A stretch of DNA of 10,747 bases, taken from the NCBI GenBank assembly GCA_021792815.1, contig JAJYTX010000057.1, positions 1 to 10,747 on the forward strand, given 5' to 3'. Positions 1 through 5,219 of this stretch are shown here, one piece after another. The notes under the pieces are model-generated. The model ran no database searches. It was not told the origin of the DNA and saw only the letters and a list, made by a program, of their open reading frames with translations. Each line of letters opens with the position of its first letter. Positions within the stretch are counted from its first letter, which is position 1. The position numbers were made by a program, and so were the translations under genes. This DNA comes from Pseudomonadota bacterium. GTDB taxonomy: Bacteria > Pseudomonadota > Gammaproteobacteria > Steroidobacterales > Steroidobacteraceae.

Positions 1-186
1 GGCGAGACCGTACCGCTCGAGAGCGCCGCAGGATCCGCCGGGGACCCGGCGGGTCGGACCAGCCGCGCGATTCTGGTGGCGGGCCGGCCGCTGCACGAGC
101 CGGTGGCCCGGTACGGACCGTTCGTCATGAACCGTCGCGAAGAGCTGGAGCAGGCATTCGAGGACTACCAGAACGGCCGGTTCTGA
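1..186 (+). CDS. Pirin family protein, C-terminal fragment (5' end outside window)
   Basis: The frame is open from base 1 and ends at TGA 184-186, giving 61 residues of a longer protein. The end reads AGRPLHEPVARYGPFVMNRR followed by EELEQAFEDYQNGRF, which is the typical C-terminus of the pirin family (a bicupin fold with a Pirin_C domain). In that family this end carries a conserved L-x-EPV-x-xYGPFVMN block. Bacterial pirins are cytoplasmic metal-binding cupins, some with quercetin dioxygenase activity and others with regulatory roles. The metal ligands sit in the N-terminal cupin, which is not in the window, so activity cannot be judged. The gene is convergent with the kinase gene that ends at 223, and a perfect hairpin overlaps its stop codon. 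The family call is firm and the biochemical role is open. Confidence 0.87.
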   Translation, partial: GETVPLESAAGSAGDPAGRTSRAILVAGRPLHEPVARYGPFVMNRREELEQAFEDYQNGRF

Positions 187-206
187 GGCCGCGCCGCCGC
201 GGCCTC
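185..206. terminator. Perfect hairpin between convergent genes, probable bidirectional terminator
   Basis: GAGGCCGCG (185-193) is the exact reverse complement of CGCGGCCTC (198-206), leaving a 4-base loop. The 9-bp stem begins inside the pirin stop codon and ends 16 bp before the stop of the opposing kinase gene. No T-run follows on either strand, so an intrinsic terminator of classical form is not proven. Position and symmetry suit a shared transcription end or an RNA 3'-end stabiliser. Confidence 0.5.
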
Positions 207-222
207 CGGCCCGCTGCTCCGC

Positions 223-1863
223 TCATACGGTGTAGGGCAGCGGCGCCGGCCGGTCCACCCGCCGCATCACCTTCTCGAGCGCCTCGGGATCGGCTGACTC
301 GACATAGATGACATCGAACGGATCATCGGGTCCGAAAGGCTCGATGCGACCGCGCTGCCATTCGAGCACGGACACATCGGCCTCCGAGGGATCGCTCGCC
401 GTGCGGGAGCGCGCCCGCAGCCGGGCATGCAGCACCGGCAGCGGCGCCTGACAGCAGATGAAGTGCGTGGGCACGCCGAGCCCGGCGCCGAGCTCGGCGA
501 AGCGCATGCGCGCGCCGCGGTCCAGGAAGGTCGCATCGACGATCACCGGGTACCCCCCGCTGAGACCATCCTGCGCGGCCCGCGCCAGATCTTCGTAGAC
601 CTGGGTGTTCATGGCGCTCGTATACAACCCTGAGGCGAGCCCCGAGCCGGAGCGCGCCAGAGGCTCTAGTCCCGCGCGCCGCTTACGCTCGACGTCCGAG
701 CGCAGATGCAGCGCCGCGAGGGGCGCCGCGAGCCGCCGGGCGAGCCAGGTCTTGCCCGACCCGGACAGGCCGCACATGAGCAGCAGCAGCGGATGGTCCG
801 GAGCGAGCGCCGTCGCCGCATGCCCGATCAGCCGCAGATGCTCAGCACGCAGCGATTCCCGCTCCGCCGCTCCGCGAGGTACGGCCGAGGACAGCGCCGC
901 GACCTTGGCGCGCACGAGCGCACGATGCGCCTCGTACAGCCTGATGAGGCGGCACGCGGCGTAATCGCCGCTCTCGGCGAGATAACCGCTGAGGAAGGCA
1001 TGGGCATGCGGCCCGCAGTGCCGTGCGGCCAGATCGCTCGAAAGAAACGCGATCTCGTCGGCCACGTCGATCCAGCGGAACGCCGGCTCGTACTCCAGGC
1101 AGTCGAACGCCACCAGGCGCTTCTCCAGACGCACGATGTTGCGGCTGTGCAGATCTCCATGGCACTCGCGCACCCGCCCGGCCTCGCGCCGCAGCGCCAT
1201 GACCGGCAACAGCGCCCCGATGCGCTGCTCGAGCACCGGGCGCAGCGCCCGCACCTCCTCGGCGGTGCCGAAGCCGGCCGCCGCCTCGGCACACTCGAGC
1301 AGATTGGCGATGAGCTGCCGGTGCACCTCGGCCGGAACGCCCCAGGGCGAGTCGGGCGCGGCCGCGGGCAGGCCGCGGTGAATCGCGGCGATGCGCCGTC
1401 CGAACGCTTCGAGCTCCGGCGGCTCGATGCGCCCGGCGGCGAGCAACTGATCGAGCTCGTCCCGTCGCGAAAAGCGGCGCATGCGCACGGCAGGCTCGAG
1501 GACAGCCTCGGGCGCGCGGTCGGCGTCGGACGCGGGCAGGCGGATCCGCGGACGTCCCTCGACGCTCACGACCTCGCAGACATCGAGGTACAACTCCGGC
1601 GCGAATCGACGATTGAGCCGCAACTCCTCCTCGCAGAGGAATCTCCTGCGCGCCGCCGCACGCAGATCGATGAACGGATAGCGCACCGGCCGCTTGATCT
1701 TGTAGGCGAACTCGCCGGCGAGAAACACCCAGGCGATCGGCGTCTCGATGAGCTCGACGGCGTCGACCGGGTGCGGATAGGCCTGCGGGCCGAGCAGGCC
1801 GGCCAGTGCCGCCGGCAACCTCGAGGCGCCGGCGCCCTCGACGCTGGGCTGCCGATCACGCAT
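223..1863 (-). CDS. Fused aminoglycoside-phosphotransferase-like / P-loop kinase protein
   Basis: 546 residues with two kinase-like halves, the arrangement of proteins combining COG2187 and COG0645. The N-terminal half (about 30-345) has the APH/choline-kinase-like fold: HGDLHSRN at 235-242 is the Brenner motif (D237 as catalytic base, N242) and D254 in AFDC takes the place of the metal-binding DFG aspartate. The C-terminal half (about 358-535) has a Walker A motif GLSGSGKT (365-372, K371), an LRSD segment near 390 and VDATFLDR at 442-449, as in zeta-toxin/gluconate-kinase-like P-loop kinases. All key residues appear intact. The natural substrate of the family is not established, and I do not infer antibiotic resistance. 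The ATG at 1863 is chosen over a GTG nine codons upstream because a perfect AGGAGG lies six bases before it. It is predicted to be soluble and cytoplasmic. Confidence 0.88.
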   Translation of the reverse strand: MRDRQPSVEGAGASRLPAALAGLLGPQAYPHPVDAVELIETPIAWVFLAGEFAYKIKRPVRYPFIDLRAAARRRFLCEEELRLNRRFAPELYLDVCEVVSVEGRPRIRLPASDADRAPEAVLEPAVRMRRFSRRDELDQLLAAGRIEPPELEAFGRRIAAIHRGLPAAAPDSPWGVPAEVHRQLIANLLECAEAAAGFGTAEEVRALRPVLEQRIGALLPVMALRREAGRVRECHGDLHSRNIVRLEKRLVAFDCLEYEPAFRWIDVADEIAFLSSDLAARHCGPHAHAFLSGYLAESGDYAACRLIRLYEAHRALVRAKVAALSSAVPRGAAERESLRAEHLRLIGHAATALAPDHPLLLLMCGLSGSGKTWLARRLAAPLAALHLRSDVERKRRAGLEPLARSGSGLASGLYTSAMNTQVYEDLARAAQDGLSGGYPVIVDATFLDRGARMRFAELGAGLGVPTHFICCQAPLPVLHARLRARSRTASDPSEADVSVLEWQRGRIEPFGPDDPFDVIYVESADPEALEKVMRRVDRPAPLPYTV

Positions 1864-1869
1864 GATCAC

Positions 1870-1875
1870 CCTCCT
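1870..1875 (-). promoter_or_regulatory. Shine-Dalgarno site that fixes the kinase start
   Basis: On the minus strand AGGAGG is followed by GTGATC and then the ATG at 1863. This full-match ribosome binding site at six-base spacing decides the start. The in-frame GTG at 1890 would place the site inside the coding region and has no comparable signal of its own. Confidence 0.8.
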
Positions 1876-1895
1876 GCCAACCTGCCACACACCCT

Positions 1896-2144
1896 ATGCG
1901 CCCGCCCGTCCGCTCCCATCAGAGGATTTACCTAGCGGGCCCGCCCTGGGATACGCCGGCGGCCGCGCCGGCCGGGCTGTGGCGGCTGCAGCGCCGCTGC
2001 CCCGCCGATCCGGACGCGTTGCGCCAAGCCGGCGTCGCCCTGGAGGTCCGCGGCCCGTCCCAGCAGATCGAGCTGTTCGCGAGCGTCGTGCTCACGGCCG
2101 AGGGGTGGCAGCCTCTCGCCGAAGGAGAAGTGATCGCGGTGTGA
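1896..2144 (+). CDS. Doubtful small hypothetical protein, 82 residues
   Basis: This open frame starts 33 bp from the divergent kinase start and stops 31 bp before the end of the convergent transaldolase gene, so it fills an otherwise empty gap. Third codon positions are mostly G or C, which favours a real gene, although any frame can look so at this GC content. The product has no signal peptide or membrane segment. It is Pro/Arg/Ala-rich at first and ends in a more ordinary stretch (IELFASVVLTAEGWQPLAEG) that looks like folded protein. No Shine-Dalgarno site precedes the ATG, no alternative start codon lies upstream before an in-frame TGA at 1863-1865, and I recognise no family. It could be a small conserved gene or a chance frame. 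Confidence 0.38.
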   Translation: MRPPVRSHQRIYLAGPPWDTPAAAPAGLWRLQRRCPADPDALRQAGVALEVRGPSQQIELFASVVLTAEGWQPLAEGEVIAV

Positions 2145-2148
2145 AACG

Positions 2149-2168
2149 GGCCGGTGCTTTCCCCGGCC
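2149..2168. terminator. Short hairpin at the end of the transaldolase gene
   Basis: GGCCGG (2149-2154) pairs exactly with CCGGCC (2163-2168) across an 8-base loop, just past the transaldolase stop codon (minus) and the stop of the doubtful small ORF (plus). There is no T-run. The stem is only 6 bp, which at this GC content can arise by chance, so the call rests mainly on position. Confidence 0.33.
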
Positions 2169-2174
2169 GGCGCG

Positions 2175-3284
2175 CTAGCCGGCGCTCGCCGTGCGCGGTC
2201 CGCTGCGCCCGAGCGCGGCCGCCTTCGCGCCGAGGCCGCCGAGCAGCTCATCCCACGATTTGACGAAGGCCGCCGCGCCGTCCCGCTGCAGCTGCGCGGC
2301 GAGCGCATCGAGATCCACACCGGCCGCGCGGAACTCGGCCAGCACCGCCTCGCTGTCGCCACCGCCCGCCTCGATCGGCGTGCCCACCCGGCCATGGTCG
2401 GCGAAGGCCTTCAGGGTGTTCTCGGGCATGGTGTTGATGGTGAGCGGCGCGACCAGTCCCTCGACGTACAGGACATCCGAGGCCGTCGGGTCCTTGGTCC
2501 CGGTGCTTGCAAACAGCAGCCGCTGCGGCCGCGCACCCGCATTCATCGCCCGCAGCCAGCGCGCTGAGCCCAGCAGCCGGCAATACTCCCGATAGGCGCT
2601 GCGGCCGATGGCGAGGCCCAGCCGGTTGACCAGCGTGGCCGGCACCCGCCCCGCGACCGCCACGTCCCAGCGGCTGAGGAACAGCGACGCCACGGAGGCC
2701 ACGTCGGGATTCAGGCCCGCCTGGATGCGCCGCTCGATGCCGCGCAGCCAGGCGTCGGCCGCGGCGACATACTGCTCGGCCGAGAACAGCAGGGTCACGT
2801 TGACGGGCACGCCGCAGAAAATCGCCTCCTCGATCGCCGGCAATCCTTCCGCAGTGCCCGGTATCTTGATGAACAGGTTGGGATGATCGGCACGCGCGTG
2901 CAATTGCCGGGCCTGCGCCAGGGTCGCGCCCGCATCCCGGGCCAGGTGTGGCGAGACCTCGAGCGATACCCAGCCGTCGAGTCCGGCCGTGCGCGCGTGA
3001 ATCGGACGGAACAGGTCCGCGGCCTGCGCCAAGTCCTGCACCGCGATCTCGAAGAACAGCTCTTCGAGCGGCAGATGGCGCGCGACGAGCCGGCGCAGGT
3101 CCTCGTCATACGCCCCGCCATGCTTCATCGCCTGATCGAAGATCGTCGGGTTGGAGGTCAGCCCGGTGATCGAGAGCTCCTCGATGTAGCGCCGCAGCGT
3201 GCCGCTCGTCAGCAGCTCGCGCGTGATGTTGTCGAGCCACAGGCTCTGGCCTGCGCGATGGAGCTCGAGAGTCGCTCGGTTCAT
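2175..3284 (-). CDS. tal: Transaldolase (long, about 370-residue type)
   Basis: 369 residues. Transaldolase moves a dihydroxyacetone unit between sedoheptulose-7-phosphate and glyceraldehyde-3-phosphate in the non-oxidative pentose phosphate pathway, in the cytoplasm. Diagnostic features are LDNITRELL near the N-terminus (18-26), the GLTSNPTIFDQA block (41-52), NLFIKIPGT (136-144) with the Schiff-base lysine K140, NVTLLFS (162-168), LFLSRWD (201-207), FASTGTKDP (258-266) and the TINTMPE segment (282-288). The length matches the longer tal subfamily rather than the roughly 315-residue TalB type. The ATG at 3284 is preferred to start codons further upstream because the family homology begins here and GAGGA lies eight bases before it. 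It is followed immediately by a short hairpin and preceded by a long non-coding leader containing a 16-bp palindrome. No sugar-phosphate pathway partner lies next to it. Confidence 0.96.
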   Translation of the reverse strand: MNRATLELHRAGQSLWLDNITRELLTSGTLRRYIEELSITGLTSNPTIFDQAMKHGGAYDEDLRRLVARHLPLEELFFEIAVQDLAQAADLFRPIHARTAGLDGWVSLEVSPHLARDAGATLAQARQLHARADHPNLFIKIPGTAEGLPAIEEAIFCGVPVNVTLLFSAEQYVAAADAWLRGIERRIQAGLNPDVASVASLFLSRWDVAVAGRVPATLVNRLGLAIGRSAYREYCRLLGSARWLRAMNAGARPQRLLFASTGTKDPTASDVLYVEGLVAPLTINTMPENTLKAFADHGRVGTPIEAGGGDSEAVLAEFRAAGVDLDALAAQLQRDGAAAFVKSWDELLGGLGAKAAALGRSGPRTASAG

Positions 3285-3350
3285 CAGAGATGTCCTCGAT
3301 GGGGTGAGGATGCGGCGTGAGCCGGCGACGCGCCAGGCCATCCTGACTGA

Positions 3351-3366
3351 CGTGCCGCGCGGCACG
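3351..3366. repeat. 16-bp perfect palindrome upstream of transaldolase, possible operator
   Basis: CGTGCCGCGCGGCACG is its own reverse complement. It lies 67-82 bp upstream of the transaldolase ATG, where a dimeric repressor site or a leader hairpin could act. GC-rich DNA yields GC palindromes more often than average, but 16 perfect bases is long. No regulator gene is adjacent. Confidence 0.4.
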
Positions 3367-3834
3367 CCCGAGGCGCTCGCATCGTGCCCAGGGCCATTTG
3401 CCTGCGGCAGATCAGCCGGTCTTGCCAGGGCACGCCAGGGCGGGCCTGATGCGTGCCGCTGCCGCGATCCGGAGCGGATGATTGTCCTGTTGAGGCGATC
3501 TTAATGGCCACACACCGGTGCGTCCAGCGCCTTGGCCGTCGTGCGCCACAGCGTTCGCGCCTTCTCACCGGAGCAGCCCCGACGGCGCTCGCCCCCATCG
3601 CGTCAAACTGCCCGTCGCGACCCCACCGCACTCTCCCCCGCCCGTACGCCTCGCCTCAGCAGCCGGACCGCGCCGATCTCGCCGAACGGCACGTGGCGCA
3701 GAGGAATGACGCCGCGACTGCCGCGCAGCCGCCGGTCGCGAACAGTCCCACCCGACCGCATGCCTTCAGCGCATCGGGCGGCACGCCGTCGTCACTCTTC
3801 CCGGTACCGAGCCCCGCGGATGCCCGGGCCGATG

Positions 3835-3861
3835 GGCGCGCCGGCAGCCTGCCGGCGCGCC
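3835..3861 (-). terminator. Strong 12-bp hairpin after the exported repeat-protein gene, probable terminator
   Basis: GGCGCGCCGGCA (3835-3846) and TGCCGGCGCGCC (3850-3861) are perfect reverse complements with a 3-base loop. On the minus strand the hairpin starts 16 bases after the TAG of the gene ending at 3878, the usual place for a terminator. No T-run follows, so release may need Rho, or the stem may protect the 3' end of the mRNA. It is the strongest inverted repeat I found in the window. Confidence 0.62.
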
Positions 3862-3877
3862 GCATCGTTGCCCCTTT

Positions 3878-4516
3878 CTACTGCGGCGCCGACTCACCGC
3901 GCTCGCGGGCGCGCTGCTCCATCTGCGTGCGATGCTCCGAGCGGATGCGCTGCCGTTCCTGCTCGGATCCGGCCGCGCCCATGCGCGCCTGGTAGCGTGC
4001 GACCTCCTGCGGCGTCATCATCGAATAGCCGTAGATCTGCGCGCGCTCCTGTTGCCGTTCATGTTCCTGGGCGCGAATCTGCGCCTCGCTCGGCCCGGAG
4101 CCGAGGTGCTCATGACGCGCCTCGGCGCGCTGCTGCATCTGGTGCTGGTGCTCCATGCGGAACTGCACCCGCTCCTGCTCGGTCGGCAGCGAGCGCAACC
4201 GCTGCTCATACTGGGTTCGTTCCGCGCTGCTCATCAGGCTTGCGCCATAGATACGGTCGCGATCCTGCTCGCGGCGCAGATCCCGCTGATACAACCGATC
4301 CTGCAGCCGGTCGTGCAGCCGGTCCTGGGTACGGTCCATGGTCCGATCGTGCAGACGGTCCTGGTCCCGCAGGAGCGTCCCGCCGCCCATGCGGCCCTGA
4401 GCTGCCGCGCCCGCGCCGCCCCCGCCCCGGCCGCCGCGCTGCGCGAATGCCGCCGGTGAGCTCAGCAACAATCCGACGATGATCGCCATGGCTACTGTCG
4501 ACTTCGATGCGTCCAT
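3878..4516 (-). CDS. Exported repeat protein with xxDR tetrapeptides and a duplicated 48-residue unit
   Basis: 212 residues. A Sec signal peptide (basic start, hydrophobic core AIIVGLLL, then PAAFA before Q26) predicts export, with cleavage after A25. A Gly-rich linker (28-47) follows, then nine tetrapeptides of pattern xxDR (51-86). Next come two gapless copies of a 48-residue unit (89-136 and 161-208) with 22 identical positions, including IYG at the start, EQER in the middle and QRA near the end. It has almost no cysteine and is very rich in Arg, Glu and Gln, so it is probably a helical, charged periplasmic protein. Similar repeat proteins occur in proteobacteria, but I know of no assigned function. 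The ATG at 4516 is chosen because it begins the signal peptide and GGGAG precedes it at seven bases. It stands alone, ended by a strong hairpin. Confidence 0.86.
   Translation of the reverse strand: MDASKSTVAMAIIVGLLLSSPAAFAQRGGRGGGGAGAAAQGRMGGGTLLRDQDRLHDRTMDRTQDRLHDRLQDRLYQRDLRREQDRDRIYGASLMSSAERTQYEQRLRSLPTEQERVQFRMEHQHQMQQRAEARHEHLGSGPSEAQIRAQEHERQQERAQIYGYSMMTPQEVARYQARMGAAGSEQERQRIRSEHRTQMEQRARERGESAPQ
3893..4252 (-). repeat. Two 48-residue protein repeats inside the exported protein gene
   Basis: Codons for residues 89-136 (4109-4252) and 161-208 (3893-4036) align without gaps, with 22 of 48 residues identical by my count. Shared positions include I-Y-G-x-S-x-M, E-Q-E-R and R-x-E-H-x-x-Q-M. 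Starts are 72 residues apart, joined by a 24-residue linker. The divergence between copies indicates an old duplication. Confidence 0.8.
4259..4366 (-). repeat. Nine-fold xxDR tetrapeptide coding repeat
   Basis: Residues 51-86 fall into nine successive 4-residue units. Seven end in DR, and the other two end in QR and RR. The underlying DNA shows a matching 12-base rhythm of cggtc-type blocks. A 4-residue period places the charged pairs along one face of a helix, suggesting a single alpha-helical rod. Confidence 0.8.
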
Positions 4517-4638
4517 CACGTTCTCCCGTATTGACGACTCCCGAGACATCCACCGTGACAGATCCGGCCTGCGCACGGCATTCGCACATGTCCTTAGGCA
4601 CCACACCCGACATCACACCCGGAGTGGTCTGCGTACAC

Positions 4639-4652
4639 CCGGTCCGGACCGG
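4639..4652. repeat. 14-bp perfect palindrome between the repeat-protein gene and the protease operon
   Basis: CCGGTCCGGACCGG is its own reverse complement. It lies 50 bp downstream of the intramembrane protease stop and 123 bp upstream of the exported-protein ATG, both on the minus strand. It could be an operator for the exported-protein gene or part of the operon's transcription end. No T-run or clear promoter elements are beside it. A second, 12-bp palindrome (TGCGCCGGCGCA) lies at 4672-4683. The rest of 4517-4701 shows nothing recognisable. Confidence 0.35.
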
Positions 4653-4701
4653 AGAATTCCCGCGCGTTGCATGCGCCGGCGCAGCCCGCACGCTTCCCGG
4701 C

Positions 4702-5190
4702 TCATCCGGCCGCGAGCGCCGCGGCAACGAAGAACTCCAGGTTGTACAGCACATGCAGCCCGATCGCGGCGCCGACACCGTCATGCCGCTCGCGCACCCA
4801 ACCAAACAGCAGCGACGGCACGAACACGCTCAGGGCCCACCCGGGCGGGTGGTGCACCAGGTGCGCCGCCGCGAACGCCAGCGAGCAGGTGAGATTGGCC
4901 GCGCTCAGTCCGAAGCGGCGCCGGCGCCCCCAGCGGCTGCGCAGCAGCTCGCCCTGCAGAAAGCCCCGGAAGATCAGTTCCTCGAGGATCGGCTGCCAGA
5001 GCACGCACGAGAGCCACGCCGCGGCAGCGTGCAGAACCGAGCCGGCCAGCGCCTCGGGCAGCATACGCCACAGCCCGGCGCTCACCACGAGGCCGGCGGC
5101 GCCCGCCAGCCACCAGAGCGGATCGGCGAGGAATCCGGCCCCGGCGTACGCGGCCGCCGCGCCGCGCACGCCTTGCGCATCGAGCCTCAT
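4702..5190 (-). CDS. mrtJ: CPBP/Rce1-type glutamic intramembrane protease, likely JDVT-CTERM processing enzyme
   Basis: 162 residues and strongly hydrophobic, with about five membrane segments (near 24-42, 50-68, 96-113, 117-133 and 139-158). The CPBP (Abi/CAAX protease) motifs are present in order: E70-E71-x-x-x-R75 within LEELIFRGFLQGEL, then FAAAH with H110, then HVLYN with H146 and N150. In this superfamily the Glu pair and the His/Asn residues form the active site within the membrane. The assignment to MrtJ rests on context: it closes an operon of three proteins that end in JDVT-CTERM-like tails with an invariant Cys, and that sorting signal is predicted to be processed by short glutamic-type intramembrane proteases. 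The ATG at 5190 lies 29 bp after the preceding stop, with a weak GAGG 11 bases upstream and no better in-frame start. An alternative is a generic CPBP protease, though the neighbours make that less likely. Confidence 0.86.
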   Translation of the reverse strand: MRLDAQGVRGAAAAYAGAGFLADPLWWLAGAAGLVVSAGLWRMLPEALAGSVLHAAAAWLSCVLWQPILEELIFRGFLQGELLRSRWGRRRRFGLSAANLTCSLAFAAAHLVHHPPGWALSVFVPSLLFGWVRERHDGVGAAIGLHVLYNLEFFVAAALAAG

Positions 5191-5219
5191 GGCCGGGAGC
5201 GCCTCACGCGCCGGTCTCC

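Larger units (their letters stand above)
3285..3877. other. 593 bp with no convincing gene; leader/promoter region of the transaldolase gene
   Basis: This stretch separates the transaldolase start from the stop of the exported repeat protein, both on the minus strand. Open frames exist on both strands, but their products are Arg/Ser/Pro/Ala-rich without recognisable domains, as random frames in GC-rich DNA are. What I can support is a 16-bp palindrome at 3351-3366, a short direct repeat of GCCAGGGC (around 3424 and 3434) and a strong hairpin at 3835-3861. The transaldolase promoter presumably lies in the 3300-3520 part, but I found no clear -35/-10 pair. No tRNA-like or known riboswitch structure was evident by eye. 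Confidence 0.55.

Noticed and set aside
706..1935. A 409-codon plus-strand frame opposite the fused kinase
   Set aside because: The opposite strand carries intact Walker A and Brenner motifs and a perfect ribosome binding site; this frame has neither a motif nor a start signal.
3606..3760. A 52-residue minus-strand frame (ATG near 3760) with a fairly ordinary central stretch
   Set aside because: The frame is Arg-rich and short, has no Shine-Dalgarno site and no recognised family; it is compatible with chance in this GC-rich gap.
3656..3865. A 69-residue minus-strand frame in the long gap upstream of transaldolase
   Set aside because: Its start lies just beyond the 3835-3861 terminator-like stem and the frame then reads through the hairpin; there is no ribosome binding site, and the product is low-complexity Ala/Arg/Ser/Gly with no domain.
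4259..4366. The 12-base rhythm as a CRISPR array or DNA-level satellite
   Set aside because: Units are only 12 bases with no spacers and lie in frame inside a gene, so the pattern is a protein tetrapeptide repeat.
3532..4482. A 316-codon plus-strand frame across the gap and the exported repeat gene
   Set aside because: It runs through a strong hairpin and opposite a gene with a signal peptide and protein-level repeats. The product is Ser/Arg/Pro/Ala-rich without structure.
4621..4660. A possible extracytoplasmic-sigma (RpoE-like) promoter, GGAATT on the minus strand near 4653-4658, for the exported repeat gene
   Set aside because: No matching -10 element was found at the right spacing and the adjacent palindrome explains the local pattern; not supported enough to list.
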